Source of the DNA: Alcanivorax hongdengensis A-11-3
GTDB taxonomy: Bacteria; Pseudomonadota; Gammaproteobacteria; Pseudomonadales; Alcanivoracaceae
DNA length: 64,000 nt
Reading direction: 5' to 3'
Assembly (NCBI RefSeq): GCF_000300995.1
Contig: NZ_AMRJ01000010.1
Location: forward strand, 44,172-108,171
Shown here: in pieces, positions 35,983 through 44,373 of the stretch
How the letters are laid out: the number at the start of each line of letters is the position of its first letter
Position numbering within the stretch: position 1 is the first letter of the stretch
Made by a program: the position numbers and the translations under genes
The notes under the pieces: generated by a model
Databases searched by the model: none
The model's input: only the letters and a program-made list of their open reading frames with translations
What the model was told of the DNA's origin: nothing

Positions 35983-36281
35983 ATGCCCGCCTTATCCGTC
36001 TCTGCATGATTCAGCGGGCTGGTGATCACAATGGCGCATAAAAGAATCGCCAGCTGGCGGGCTCTTACAGGACAGTGTTACAAGCCAAAAATTTTTGGCT
36101 CATGTTGGCCCTGCTTTGCAGGATTGGGTTTGCAGATATAAGCAGTGTCTTGGTGTAGGCTGATTCTATTCAAATCAGGGCCTGCATCCAGGCACCTCGG
36201 TAACAGGAAGCTGTTCGGCCCGTACATTTTCCGTGTGGGCGTTCACTGACTGTCTGCCCGATCCAGTGAGGCTAAACAACG
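35983..36281 (+). promoter_or_regulatory. Intergenic region upstream of the cupin gene
   Basis: About 300 bp without a gene. It holds a perfect 18-bp palindrome (36083-36100) and TATAAG at about 36136, but no convincing -35 partner. GTGAGG lies about 10 bases before the cupin start. No small ORF with a good ribosome site was seen. Confidence 0.35.
36083..36100. promoter_or_regulatory. Perfect 18-bp palindrome
   Basis: AGCCAAAAATTTTTGGCT is fully self-complementary with no spacer. The AT-rich centre and full symmetry suit a homodimeric regulator site better than a terminator. It lies 182 bp upstream of the cupin gene. The binding protein is unknown. Confidence 0.4.
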
Positions 36282-36764
36282 ATGGAAAAGTACCTGCTAA
36301 CCCGGGAAGAGATTGACGCCTATGAAGGCATCCAGAAAATCCACTTCCTCAACGACAACGCCCGCCGTACCAATAAATCCCTGGGGGATCTGACTGGCCT
36401 GACCGGCTTCGGGTTTCATCTGATCGAGATTGAGCCGGGCCGTGAGTCCACCGAAAGACATCGCCACTACCACGAAGATGAGTGTGTTTACGTGCTGGAC
36501 GGGCAGGGTGAGGCGGTTGTGGGAGACGAGACCTTTGCCATCAAGGCGGGAGACTTTCTCGGCTACCGGGCCGGCGGGCAAGCGCACAAGCTGATCAATA
36601 CCGGCGCCTCTGTCCTGCGTTGCATCGTGGTGGGTGAGCGTCGGGATCATGATGTGGCGGATTATCCCGACCAGAATAAGCGCATCTTCCGCAACCGGGG
36701 TATGGAATGGAATCTGGTGGATAAGGATGCCATTGCCGAACCCAATGCCGGCAAGAAGATTTAG
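36282..36764 (+). CDS. Cupin domain protein
   Basis: The 160-residue product has a single cupin barrel. Motif 1 is HRHYHEDECVYVLDGQGEAV, with two His and one Glu spaced to bind a metal. Motif 2 follows in GDFLGYRAGGQAHKLINTG, with one His. A short C-terminal tail (RGMEWNLVDKDAI) resembles cupins that act on sugars or small organic acids. Function is not predictable. It is monocistronic. Confidence 0.8.
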   Translation: MEKYLLTREEIDAYEGIQKIHFLNDNARRTNKSLGDLTGLTGFGFHLIEIEPGRESTERHRHYHEDECVYVLDGQGEAVVGDETFAIKAGDFLGYRAGGQAHKLINTGASVLRCIVVGERRDHDVADYPDQNKRIFRNRGMEWNLVDKDAIAEPNAGKKI

Positions 36765-36983
36765 ACAGAGAAAACGTCCCGGAGAGCCATCGTCATCGGT
36801 CAGCCGGTTACAAGGGCTGGCCAGCCGCCGCTGCCTGAGCGAAAAACGCCCAGGTGAAAGGGACATGACCGGTTCCCTCGTTGGGTGACGGGAAACCGCA
36901 CGGCGTGCCTGTGTGGGCAGTGAATGGGGGTTGTGTGGCTACGGGGAAATGGCCCCCCCTCCCGGTGGGAGGGAGGTGTCCGG

Positions 36984-37448
36984 TTACCAGGCCACCGAGA
37001 AGCCGGTAACCCGGCCGCTTTTCCACAGGCTCTTGGCGGCGCTGCTATTCATGCAGCCGGTGCGGCGGGTGCCGTTGAAGCCGCAGATTGCCTCGTCCCA
37101 TTCCGGTGAGCCGGAAACGTTGTAGCCGAAGCCCCGGTTGGCACCGGGAACGGCCGGATCCAGACGTACATAACCGTAGGTGCTGCCACTTTGCACTTTC
37201 AGCCAGATGACGGTGCTGCTGGGCAGGTCGCAACGATTGTCACCATTCCAGCGGTAGGAGCCGCCGACGATGGGCTCGCCCATCAGGCTGTCCAGCCGGT
37301 AGCGCACTTCCAGGCTGCTGGCCATGCAGTTGCCAATGCGCACATTAAACTGGCTTTGCGAGCCGGTGCCGGGGCCCACGGCCCAGCTGGTGGCCGGCAG
37401 CAGGCAGGCGCCCAGGGCGAGGGCAAGCAGGGGGCGACGGTATGACAT
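36984..37448 (-). CDS. Small secreted protein of unknown function
   Basis: The 154-residue product has a clear Sec signal peptide (MSYRRPLLALALGACLLPATSWA). The mature domain of about 130 residues has four cysteines (NCMASS, NRCDLP, AICGFN, TGCMNS) that could form two disulfides, and aromatic and Gly-rich strands. GGAAGGGAA precedes the start at 37448. It is downstream of, and on the same strand as, the GntR regulator. A short C/G hairpin (36957-36973) follows its stop. No family is recognised. Confidence 0.75.
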   Translation of the reverse strand: MSYRRPLLALALGACLLPATSWAVGPGTGSQSQFNVRIGNCMASSLEVRYRLDSLMGEPIVGGSYRWNGDNRCDLPSSTVIWLKVQSGSTYGYVRLDPAVPGANRGFGYNVSGSPEWDEAICGFNGTRRTGCMNSSAAKSLWKSGRVTGFSVAW

Positions 37449-37556
37449 GGTGAATTCCCTTCCTGATGATGAAGGCAATGACCATAGCGGGTGACGCCAG
37501 GCCCGGCATGCCCCATATGAGGGATGTCGGCCTGTCGTGTTCGGGTCAGCCCGGGG

Positions 37557-38222
37557 TCAGGCTGCGTTGCGCTTGGCGATGGCGCGCAGCACGATCTGGC
37601 ACTGATTTTCGCCGTACTCGCGAATATCCGCGGCGGCGTCTTCTACCTTGCGCCCCACCACATTGACCAGCAGCCGCTGGAAGATCTGCAGTGACACATC
37701 AAACTCCGAGGTTTCTTCCTGCAAGGCGATAAAGGAGTAGCGCTTGAGCAGCGGAATCAGGTCGAGAATGTCCGTGGCCAGGTAACGGTTGCGGGCAAAG
37801 CGGTGGGTGGCGATCTCCACGAAACGGAAGGCCAGCTGGTGGGCGGCGCGCAGATCGTCATTGTTAAAGTGCTGCTCAAGCTGCGGCAGCATCTCCACCA
37901 GGTCCTCGATCTGGCCCGGCTGCCAGTTGGCGGCGGCACTGCCGGCCAGATGCGAAAGCAGCATGAACAGGAACCCGTACAGGTCGCGCACCTGCTCTTC
38001 ATTGACCTCGCAGACCCGCGCACCCTTGCGGGGCTGCAACTCGATCATGTGCTGCTTTTCCAGCAGACGAAAGGCCTCGCGAAGTGAGTTAGTGCTCACA
38101 TCAAGCTGTTTGGCCAGGTCGTTTTCGGGCAGGCGGGCGCCGGGTGGCAGCGTCCCGGTGATGATCTGTTCGCCAAGGTGCTGGGCGATCTGTTCGCTCA
38201 GACTGATGGCTTTCAGCGACAT
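37557..38222 (-). CDS. GntR family (FCD type) transcriptional regulator beside alkB
   Basis: The 221-residue product has an N-terminal winged helix (about 8-72; GARLPENDLAKQLDVSTNSL, then REAFRLLEKQHMI) and a C-terminal helical FCD ligand domain (about 85-215), where Asp/His side chains usually bind a metal and an organic or acyl ligand. It is divergent from alkB, the arrangement reported for the second alkane hydroxylase of Alcanivorax borkumensis. A perfect palindrome overlaps the alkB -10 element, so it probably represses alkB until an alkane-derived fatty acid or acyl-CoA binds. Confidence 0.9.
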   Translation of the reverse strand: MSLKAISLSEQIAQHLGEQIITGTLPPGARLPENDLAKQLDVSTNSLREAFRLLEKQHMIELQPRKGARVCEVNEEQVRDLYGFLFMLLSHLAGSAAANWQPGQIEDLVEMLPQLEQHFNNDDLRAAHQLAFRFVEIATHRFARNRYLATDILDLIPLLKRYSFIALQEETSEFDVSLQIFQRLLVNVVGRKVEDAAADIREYGENQCQIVLRAIAKRNAA

Positions 38223-38292
38223 GACTCGATCCTTCCTGAAGATGCCGGGCGATTATCGGCGATGGGGAGAATTATGCCAATACCTGAGTTGT

Positions 38293-38321
38293 TTGACAAT
38301 TCAAGAAATCAGGGATAATGT
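38293..38321 (+). promoter_or_regulatory. Sigma-70 promoter of alkB
   Basis: TTGACA (38293-38298), a 17-bp spacer, and TAATGT (38316-38321). The -35 box is perfect consensus and the -10 matches at five of six positions. It ends 54 bp before the alkB ATG. Confidence 0.85.
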
Positions 38322-38333
38322 GACCGTCACATT
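38317..38333. promoter_or_regulatory. Probable GntR operator overlapping the alkB promoter
   Basis: AATGTGAC-C-GTCACATT: a perfect 8-bp inverted repeat around one base, covering the -10 hexamer and the start point. FadR/FCD-type GntR proteins bind short dyads of this kind. Its position implies repression of alkB. Confidence 0.7.
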
Positions 38334-38375
38334 GAAGACTGTTACTGTTTGGCTTGGACTAGCGAGGTATGAGCC

Positions 38376-39524
38376 ATGTTCGAGAACATGAATCCCGATC
38401 TGATGCTAAAAATGAAAAAGTACGGTTACCTGGCGTTTTGGGTGCTGATGTTGCCGTTGGTGCCCTTTAGTGCTCTGGTGGGTGTGGGCAGTGGTACCCA
38501 GGACTACTGGGCCTGGTTCATGTACATCTTTATCTTCGGCATTATTCCGGTTCTGGATTATCTGGTGGGCAAGGACCCGAGCAACCCTAATGAAGAGGTG
38601 CAGGTGCCTACCATGAGCGAAGAGATCTTTTACCGGGTCTCTGCCATTGTCATGGGACTGGTGTGGATCGGCGTGCTGTTCTATGCCGGTTACATCTTCA
38701 TGCACAATGATTATGGCCTGCTGGGCAAGATCGGCTGGATCGTGTCCATTGGTACCGTCGGCGGCATCATTGCCATCAATCTGGGCCATGAGCTGATTCA
38801 CAAAGACCCGAAAATCGAAAACTGGATGGGCGGGCTGTTGTTGTCCACGGTGACCTATGCCGGCTTCAAGGTAGAGCACGTTCGGGGTCATCACGTACAT
38901 GTATCCACTCCCGATGATGCCTCATCCAGCCGTTACAACCAGAGCCTGTATGATTTTCTGCCCAAGGCGTTCGTGCGTAATTTCAAGAACGCCTGGAAAC
39001 TGGAAAAGCAGTATCTGGAGCGCAAGGGCAAAAAGAATCTCAGCATCTATAACGAGCTGATCTGGTGGTACAGCATCTCCGCGTTGTTCGCGGTGGCCTT
39101 TGGCGCCCTGTGGGGCTGGCAAGGCGTTGTGTTCTTCCTGGGGCAGAGTTTCTTTGCCGCCCTGGCGCTGGAGATCATCAACTATATCGAGCACTACGGT
39201 CTGCACCGTCGTGTTAACGACAAAGGCCGCTTTGAGCGGGTGACGCCGGCGCACAGCTGGAACTCCAACTTCCTGCTGACCAACCTGGCACTGTTTCAGC
39301 TGCAGCGTCACAGCGATCACCATGCCTATGCCAAGCGTCGTTACCAGGTTCTCCGGCATTATGAAGAAAGCCCGCAGTTGCCGGCCGGTTACGCCACCAT
39401 GTATGTGCTGGCGCTGATCCCGCCGCTGTGGAAGAAGGTGATGAATCCGCGGGTGGAAGCCTATTACGAGGGTGAAATGGACCAGCTGTTCCGTGACAGC
39501 AAACGGGTCAACAATATCGCCTGA
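38376..39524 (+). CDS. alkB: Alkane 1-monooxygenase AlkB
   Basis: Integral-membrane di-iron hydroxylase that converts medium-chain n-alkanes to 1-alkanols with rubredoxin as electron donor. The 382-residue product has six hydrophobic helices and all family motifs: HELIHK (138-143), EHVRGHH (167-173), the HYG motif NYIEHYGL (269-276) and LQRHSDHH (309-316). GCGAGG precedes the ATG. It stands alone between its promoter and terminator, without rubredoxin or alkS nearby, as for AlkB2 of Alcanivorax; the suffix 2 is inferred from the neighbouring GntR gene only. Confidence 0.97.
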   Translation: MFENMNPDLMLKMKKYGYLAFWVLMLPLVPFSALVGVGSGTQDYWAWFMYIFIFGIIPVLDYLVGKDPSNPNEEVQVPTMSEEIFYRVSAIVMGLVWIGVLFYAGYIFMHNDYGLLGKIGWIVSIGTVGGIIAINLGHELIHKDPKIENWMGGLLLSTVTYAGFKVEHVRGHHVHVSTPDDASSSRYNQSLYDFLPKAFVRNFKNAWKLEKQYLERKGKKNLSIYNELIWWYSISALFAVAFGALWGWQGVVFFLGQSFFAALALEIINYIEHYGLHRRVNDKGRFERVTPAHSWNSNFLLTNLALFQLQRHSDHHAYAKRRYQVLRHYEESPQLPAGYATMYVLALIPPLWKKVMNPRVEAYYEGEMDQLFRDSKRVNNIA

Positions 39525-39548
39525 TACGCGCGTCACTGCGTTGAAACG

Positions 39549-39577
39549 AAAAGCCCCGGTTTTGCCGGGGCTTTTTT
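39549..39577. terminator. Bidirectional terminator after alkB
   Basis: AAAAGCCCCGG (39549-39559), then CCGGGGCTTTTTT (39565-39577): a GC stem with A-run and T-run between convergent alkB and the HAD gene. Confidence 0.92.
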
Positions 39578-39591
39578 GTGCGCGGTAAGAA

Positions 39592-40422
39592 TCAGGAACG
39601 TGCCCGCTCCACTCTTTTTTGCTGGGCAATCATGTGCCGGGCCAGGTCGGTAAGGTCGGCGATGCTGTCGACCACCGCATCCGGACGATGGGGGTGCTTG
39701 ATGGTGCCCGGAAAGATTTTGTCCAGCCAGGTTTGTTCCCAGCCGGCGCCGTTGTAGAAAATCGAGGTGACGCCGGCTTCCCTGGCGGCAATCACATCGG
39801 TGGTACTGTCGCCCACATACCAGCAGTTTTCGCCGGGTTGCCGGTGCAGGATTTCCAGTGCCCGCAGCAACATTTCCGGTGATGGCTTGCGCTTTTTCAC
39901 ATCACTGCCGCAGACAATCACATCGAACAGCTTGGCCCAGCGGCCGTTATCCACCAGCGCCAGTTCGTGCTCCAGGAAATCCCGTTTGCGATTGGAAATC
40001 ACCCCAACCAGAACGCCCAGCTGTTGCAGATGGGCAATGCGGTCGGCGGTGCCTTCTTCCAGCGGGTGAACCGCCGAGACATATTTCTGATAAGCACTGT
40101 CGAATGCCTGGTGAGCCTGGGCCTTGGCATCCTGATCGCTACCGAACAGAACTTCAAAGATATCGGTGCGGGAAATTTTTCGTTGGGCGGTAATTTTCGG
40201 ATGAAGACGTTGATGGTTTTTTACGTACATCAACAGCTTGGCGTCTTCGAGGGTTTTGGAGTCGTCCGGGTCCAGCAGCTTGTCCCAAAGATTCAGTTCC
40301 TTCAGGTGCGGCAGTACATCATCCACCGCGTGATACATGGCATCGTGGGTATCCACCAGGGTGGCATGCCAATCTATCAGGATGATATCAGGACTGGCGT
40401 GGGGGAGTTGCAGAATACTCAT
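39592..40422 (-). CDS. HAD superfamily hydrolase with altered motif I
   Basis: The 276-residue product has a HAD fold with a helical cap (about 30-115). Motif I reads DWHAT (17-21): the nucleophile Asp17 is kept but the usual second Asp (general acid) is His19. Motif II is in GVISNRKRDF, motif III in KKRKPSPEM, motif IV in GDSTTD. Loss of the second Asp is known in phosphonatase-type HADs (DWAGT), so chemistry other than simple phosphate-ester hydrolysis is possible. It converges on alkB. Confidence 0.82.
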   Translation of the reverse strand: MSILQLPHASPDIILIDWHATLVDTHDAMYHAVDDVLPHLKELNLWDKLLDPDDSKTLEDAKLLMYVKNHQRLHPKITAQRKISRTDIFEVLFGSDQDAKAQAHQAFDSAYQKYVSAVHPLEEGTADRIAHLQQLGVLVGVISNRKRDFLEHELALVDNGRWAKLFDVIVCGSDVKKRKPSPEMLLRALEILHRQPGENCWYVGDSTTDVIAAREAGVTSIFYNGAGWEQTWLDKIFPGTIKHPHRPDAVVDSIADLTDLARHMIAQQKRVERARS

Positions 40423-40695
40423 GGCATTGTTGCCTCGGGGTCACCTTTTGGGTTGGCCGGGGAGCGTGTCTACAGGGTTAACGAAAACCCGCATAAAGTA
40501 TAGTGATCAATATAAATGGATGACCGTGATGAGAGAGTCACAAACCGATAAAGAAAATGGTAACCGGCGTGACTAATATAAAAAAGTATGCTCCTATCAA
40601 TATCGATTGGACGTTTAACGTTGCCCCGGTGGTAAGCAGTTAAACTGACCCCGAGGGACGCGGTGGTTAAAAATCGATAATTAGGGATGATGACC

Positions 40696-41868
40696 ATGGG
40701 TACGATCCTTCTCAAGCGGAGCCTGGGTGCAGCCTTGCTGCTGGCTCCCGTCGCGTGTTTGGCAGACTCTTCCTTCGAAATCTACGGCTTTGGCATGGTC
40801 GACTATGTGCAGGCCTTCGACCGACCCAACCCCAACTGGGAAGCGTCCCTGAGGCCGGGCAGAATCCCCTACGATCAGGATTCCGTGGGTAGCCCTGGCC
40901 AGGCGGTGCTCAGTGTGCGTCAGAGCCGCCTGGGCGTGAATGCCAGTACCCTGGCCGGTGACAGCCAGCTGACCACCAAGTTCGAGTTTGATCTCTACGG
41001 GGTTGGCCCTGATGAAGGGCAGACCACCATTCGTCTTCGCCATGCCTATGGCGAGTGGAAGTCCATCCTCGCCGGCCAGACCAACAGTGTCTTCATGGAC
41101 GGTGATGTGTTTCCCAATGTGATCGATTACTGGGGGCCGTCCGGCATGGTGTTTCTGCGTAACCCGCAGATTCGCTGGACGCCGATCAGCGGCGAGCAAA
41201 CCTTTGCCGTGGCGATTGAGACACCGGGTAGTGGTGTGGACAGTGGCAATGATACAACCGCAGGGGATCCGAATACGTCGGCGGATAACGAATACCCGGA
41301 TCTCACCGCCCATTACCGTTTCGGCCGGGACTGGGGCCATGTGCAGGTGGCGGGCATTCTTCGCCAGGTGGGTTACGACACGCCGGGGGGCAATGATGGC
41401 AAGCCGGAGGACAGTGACATTGGCTGGGGCATCAACCTGACTTCCGTGATCAACGTGATGAAGAATGATCATATCCGCCTGGGTGTGGTGCACGGTGACG
41501 GTATTTCCAACTACATGAATGACGGCGGCGTGGACATGGCGCCGGATGGCAACCTGGCCGACCCGGATTATCAGGTCGTGCCGCTGACCGGTTTGCTGGC
41601 CTATTACGAGCATGGCTGGAGCGATACCTACAGCACCGCCCTTGGCTACAGCTCCACGGAAATCGACAACATGGATTTCCAGACCGACGACGCGTTTCAG
41701 AAGGGCGAATACGCCTCCATCAACCTGCTGCATGCGCCCAACGACAAGGTGCTGATGGGCGTGGAATATCTTTTCGGCAAGCGCACCGCCAAGGATGACA
41801 CCGCCAGCTATGATCGGCGAGTGCAATTCAGCATCAAATACAGCTTTTCCAGTGGCAACCTGCTCTGA
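40696..41868 (+). CDS. DcaP-like outer-membrane porin
   Basis: The 390-residue product has a Sec signal peptide (cleaved about LLLAPVACLAD) and a beta-barrel of alternating strands. The FEIYGFGMVDYVQ start, VRQSRLGVNASTLAGD-type turns and a final FSIKYSFSSGNLL strand fit the DcaP family of trimeric porins, which take up dicarboxylates and related acids. ATG at 40696 is chosen since AGGG lies 9 bases upstream; ATGs at 40687 and 40690 are too close to it. An alkane or acid uptake role is inferred from its position near alkB. Confidence 0.82.
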   Translation: MGTILLKRSLGAALLLAPVACLADSSFEIYGFGMVDYVQAFDRPNPNWEASLRPGRIPYDQDSVGSPGQAVLSVRQSRLGVNASTLAGDSQLTTKFEFDLYGVGPDEGQTTIRLRHAYGEWKSILAGQTNSVFMDGDVFPNVIDYWGPSGMVFLRNPQIRWTPISGEQTFAVAIETPGSGVDSGNDTTAGDPNTSADNEYPDLTAHYRFGRDWGHVQVAGILRQVGYDTPGGNDGKPEDSDIGWGINLTSVINVMKNDHIRLGVVHGDGISNYMNDGGVDMAPDGNLADPDYQVVPLTGLLAYYEHGWSDTYSTALGYSSTEIDNMDFQTDDAFQKGEYASINLLHAPNDKVLMGVEYLFGKRTAKDDTASYDRRVQFSIKYSFSSGNLL

Positions 41869-41904
41869 GCGTACGAGCCTGGTGATCAAGAGGGAGTTTC
41901 ACAG

Positions 41905-42960
41905 ATGCACTATTCACGAAAGGTTTTCAGTCTGATTTTTGCCGGCATGCTGGCCGTTGCCAGTGCCAGCTGCACCGCGGATTCCTCCACCGGCGGTGGG
42001 CTCGACAGCAAGCTGACACCGGATAATATCAACGCGGCCCTGAAAAAGGCCTATGACGATTACAAGGGTCTCAAGGAAGGCAAGAACGCGGATTATATTC
42101 CGGCACTTGCCAAGGTGGATTCCAACATCTATGGCATCGCCCTGGTGACCGTGGATGGCAAGATCTACACTGTCGGTGATGTGAAATCCGAAGTGGCCAT
42201 CGAATCCATTTCCAAGGTATTCACCATGGCCAAGGTGATGGAAGAGTCCGGCGTGGAATCCCTGCCCCACAACATGGGCGTGGATGCCACCGGCCAGGTA
42301 TTCAATTCCATCTATGCCATCGAGCAGCACAAGGGCGCGGAAATGAATCCGCTGGTCAATGCCGGTGCCATTACCACCACCAGCATGGTCAAGGGCAAGA
42401 GCTACGACGAGATCTGGAACAAGATTCTCAACTACTACGGTGAGTTTGCCGGTCGTAGTGATCTCAAGGTGATCGAAGACGTTTACAAGTCCGAAGCCGA
42501 TACCAACCAGCGTAACCAGGCCATCGCCTACCTGATGTATGCCTACGGTCACATCAAGGGCGACCCGATGCAGGCCACCGATATCTATACCCGTCAGTGC
42601 TCCGTGGGGGTCAGCGCCAAGGACCTGGCGGTGATGGCGTCCACGCTGGCCAATGCCGGCGTCAACCCGGTCACCGGCAAAACCCTGATGAAAGCCGACG
42701 ACGTGCCCGAAGCCCTGGCGGTCATGGCCACCGCCGGGTTGTATGACGACGCCGGCAAGTGGCTGTATGCTACCGGCCTGCCAGGCAAGAGCGGGGTGGG
42801 CGGCGGTCTGATTGCCGTGTCCCCGGGGAAATTCGGCATCGCCGTGGTGTCGCCGCCGCTGGATGAAGCCGGTAACAGTGTGCGGGGCCAGAAGGCCATT
42901 ACTGACATTTCCGCTGCGCTTGGCGGCAACCCCTATTCGGTACAGCCCTTCAAGAAGTAA
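41905..42960 (+). CDS. glsA: Glutaminase with lipoprotein-type signal peptide
   Basis: Serine-dependent beta-lactamase-like fold that hydrolyses glutamine to glutamate. The catalytic pair is in ESISKVF (Ser101-Lys104), with NAGAI and later QRNQAIAYLMYAYGHIKGD typical of GlsA. It is unusual in having an N-terminal signal peptide and possible lipobox SASC (Cys23), so this glutaminase seems exported, while E. coli YbaS/YneH are cytoplasmic. GAGGGAG precedes the start. It lies 36 bp after the porin gene, suggesting joint transcription. Confidence 0.9.
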   Translation: MHYSRKVFSLIFAGMLAVASASCTADSSTGGGLDSKLTPDNINAALKKAYDDYKGLKEGKNADYIPALAKVDSNIYGIALVTVDGKIYTVGDVKSEVAIESISKVFTMAKVMEESGVESLPHNMGVDATGQVFNSIYAIEQHKGAEMNPLVNAGAITTTSMVKGKSYDEIWNKILNYYGEFAGRSDLKVIEDVYKSEADTNQRNQAIAYLMYAYGHIKGDPMQATDIYTRQCSVGVSAKDLAVMASTLANAGVNPVTGKTLMKADDVPEALAVMATAGLYDDAGKWLYATGLPGKSGVGGGLIAVSPGKFGIAVVSPPLDEAGNSVRGQKAITDISAALGGNPYSVQPFKK

Positions 42961-43015
42961 GCGGCGGGCGCCCTTCACCGGGCGCCATGCTCGTCAGTAA
43001 AGGTTTTCGGAGGTT

Positions 43016-44131
43016 ATGAGTTCAAGCGCACGTGTGGCCATGACGGTATTCATGGCGGGAGTCACCCTGACGGGTATCAGCAGTAAGGTCTGGGCGGACA
43101 CCACCTATACCCCGCCCAGCCAGGATCCCCGGGTATGGCGCCCGCCGTCGTTTGATCCGCAACGCTGGGACTGGATCCAGCTGGACACCGGTGAGTGGGT
43201 CAAGGGCCATCTGAAAGCCATGCAGGAGGAATCCGTCGAGATCGACAGCGACCATTTCGACGTGATTTCCATCGACTGGGAGGATGTGGCCTTTATCCGC
43301 ACCGGGCGCACCATGTCCGTGCTGCTGGATGATGGTTCCACCGTGCTGGGATCACTGGATACCGAGGCCGGCAAGTTGGTGATCGGTGGCGGCGAGCCGG
43401 TGGATTTTGAGCGAGTGCTGGGCATCGCTTCAGCCTCGGCGAGAGAGTTTGATTTATGGTCCGGTGACGTGGCGGTGGGGGCCAACTTCCGCAGTGGTAA
43501 CGTGGATCAAAAGGAATTCAATGCCACGGTCATGCTGAAAAGGCGCACCGCAGCCAACAGTACACGTATCGGTTATACCGGAAACTATGCGCAGAACGAT
43601 GGCGTGGAAAATGCCAATAATCATCGGGCAACCCTGTCCCATGATTACCGGGTGTCACGCAAGTGGTTGTTCCGGCCCATTCAGGCCGAGTTCAATCGTG
43701 ACCCCTTCCAGAATCTGGACCAGCAATGGTTGCTGGGTTTTGGCGCGGTTTACAGCGTGTTTGATACCTCCAAGCTGGATTGGGTGATTTCCGCCGGCCC
43801 GGGTTACCAACGCACACAGTTTGTGGAAGTGCAGGCAGGGCAGGACCGTACGGTCAGCACGCCGGCGTTTCTGGTGGGGAGTACCTACAGTCAGGATCTC
43901 ACCGCCGCAGTGGATCTGGATGTGACCTACCAGCTGGTGCTGACCAACGAAGAGTCCGGCCGTGCCAGCCACGACCTGTATGCCGCCCTGGACGTGGACC
44001 TGACCAAGCGGCTGGATTTTCGGGTGGCGACCACCTGGAGCCGCATCGAAAACCCGCAACCGGATGCGGATGGCGTCACGCCGGAAAAAGACGATCTCAG
44101 GCTGACCGTAGGGTTGTCCTGGGATATATAA
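43016..44131 (+). CDS. DUF481 family outer-membrane protein
   Basis: The 371-residue product has a signal peptide (about 1-27). A small N-terminal beta domain of about 100 residues follows (WIQLDTGEWVKGHLKAMQEE; DDGSTVLGSL), then a DUF481 barrel (about 145-371) with strand-rich repeats ending in the aromatic terminal strand LRLTVGLSWDI. DUF481 proteins are putative salt-induced outer-membrane proteins. It lies 55 bp after the glutaminase gene, probably in the same transcript. Confidence 0.85.
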   Translation: MSSSARVAMTVFMAGVTLTGISSKVWADTTYTPPSQDPRVWRPPSFDPQRWDWIQLDTGEWVKGHLKAMQEESVEIDSDHFDVISIDWEDVAFIRTGRTMSVLLDDGSTVLGSLDTEAGKLVIGGGEPVDFERVLGIASASAREFDLWSGDVAVGANFRSGNVDQKEFNATVMLKRRTAANSTRIGYTGNYAQNDGVENANNHRATLSHDYRVSRKWLFRPIQAEFNRDPFQNLDQQWLLGFGAVYSVFDTSKLDWVISAGPGYQRTQFVEVQAGQDRTVSTPAFLVGSTYSQDLTAAVDLDVTYQLVLTNEESGRASHDLYAALDVDLTKRLDFRVATTWSRIENPQPDADGVTPEKDDLRLTVGLSWDI

Positions 44132-44153
44132 AAATCAACCAGGGAGAGCGGTC

Positions 44154-44261
44154 ATGGAAACGAGCATCATGACCATCGAGGCTGGCACGGATTTGCCGGC
44201 CTGTTTGCGAGATCTTCTATCCATGTCGGGCCACGCCCGTGCCATGCCCCCCCCCCCTTGA
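44154..44261 (+). CDS. Possible 35-residue peptide ending in a poly-proline tract
   Basis: A strong ribosome site (AGGGAGAG) precedes an ATG directly after the DUF481 gene. The reading frame METSIMTIEAGTDLPACLRD continues to residue 35 and ends MPPPP-stop inside an 11-base C tract (44247-44257). One extra C would extend the frame by about 15 residues. There is no family match and no proof of translation; it may be chance coding next to the terminators. Confidence 0.3.
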   Translation: METSIMTIEAGTDLPACLRDLLSMSGHARAMPPPP

Positions 44262-44309
44262 GCGTGTTTGCTACTGCCGGCAATCGGTTGTCGGTGGGGC
44301 CTTGATAGC

Positions 44310-44343
44310 GCCTGTTCATACTAGTCGGTAGTGTGAACAGGCC
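44310..44343. repeat. Dispersed repeat, copy 2, as a hairpin
   Basis: GCCTGTTCATACT (44310-44322) pairs with AGTGTGAACAGGC (44330-44342), with one mismatch. The right arm is the exact reverse complement of the 19-mer at 10824-10842. A T-rich stretch (TTTTCTTTTC) follows, so it may also act as a terminator. Confidence 0.55.
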
Positions 44344-44373
44344 TGGTTTTCTTTTCAGCCTTGTCGATATGGC

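Noticed and set aside
36957..36973. CCCTCCC-GGT-GGGAGGG as a fourth operator of the NarL-type regulator
   Set aside because: The spacer is only 3 bp, the tracts are interrupted, and it lies just after a stop codon, so a hairpin at the 3' end is more likely.
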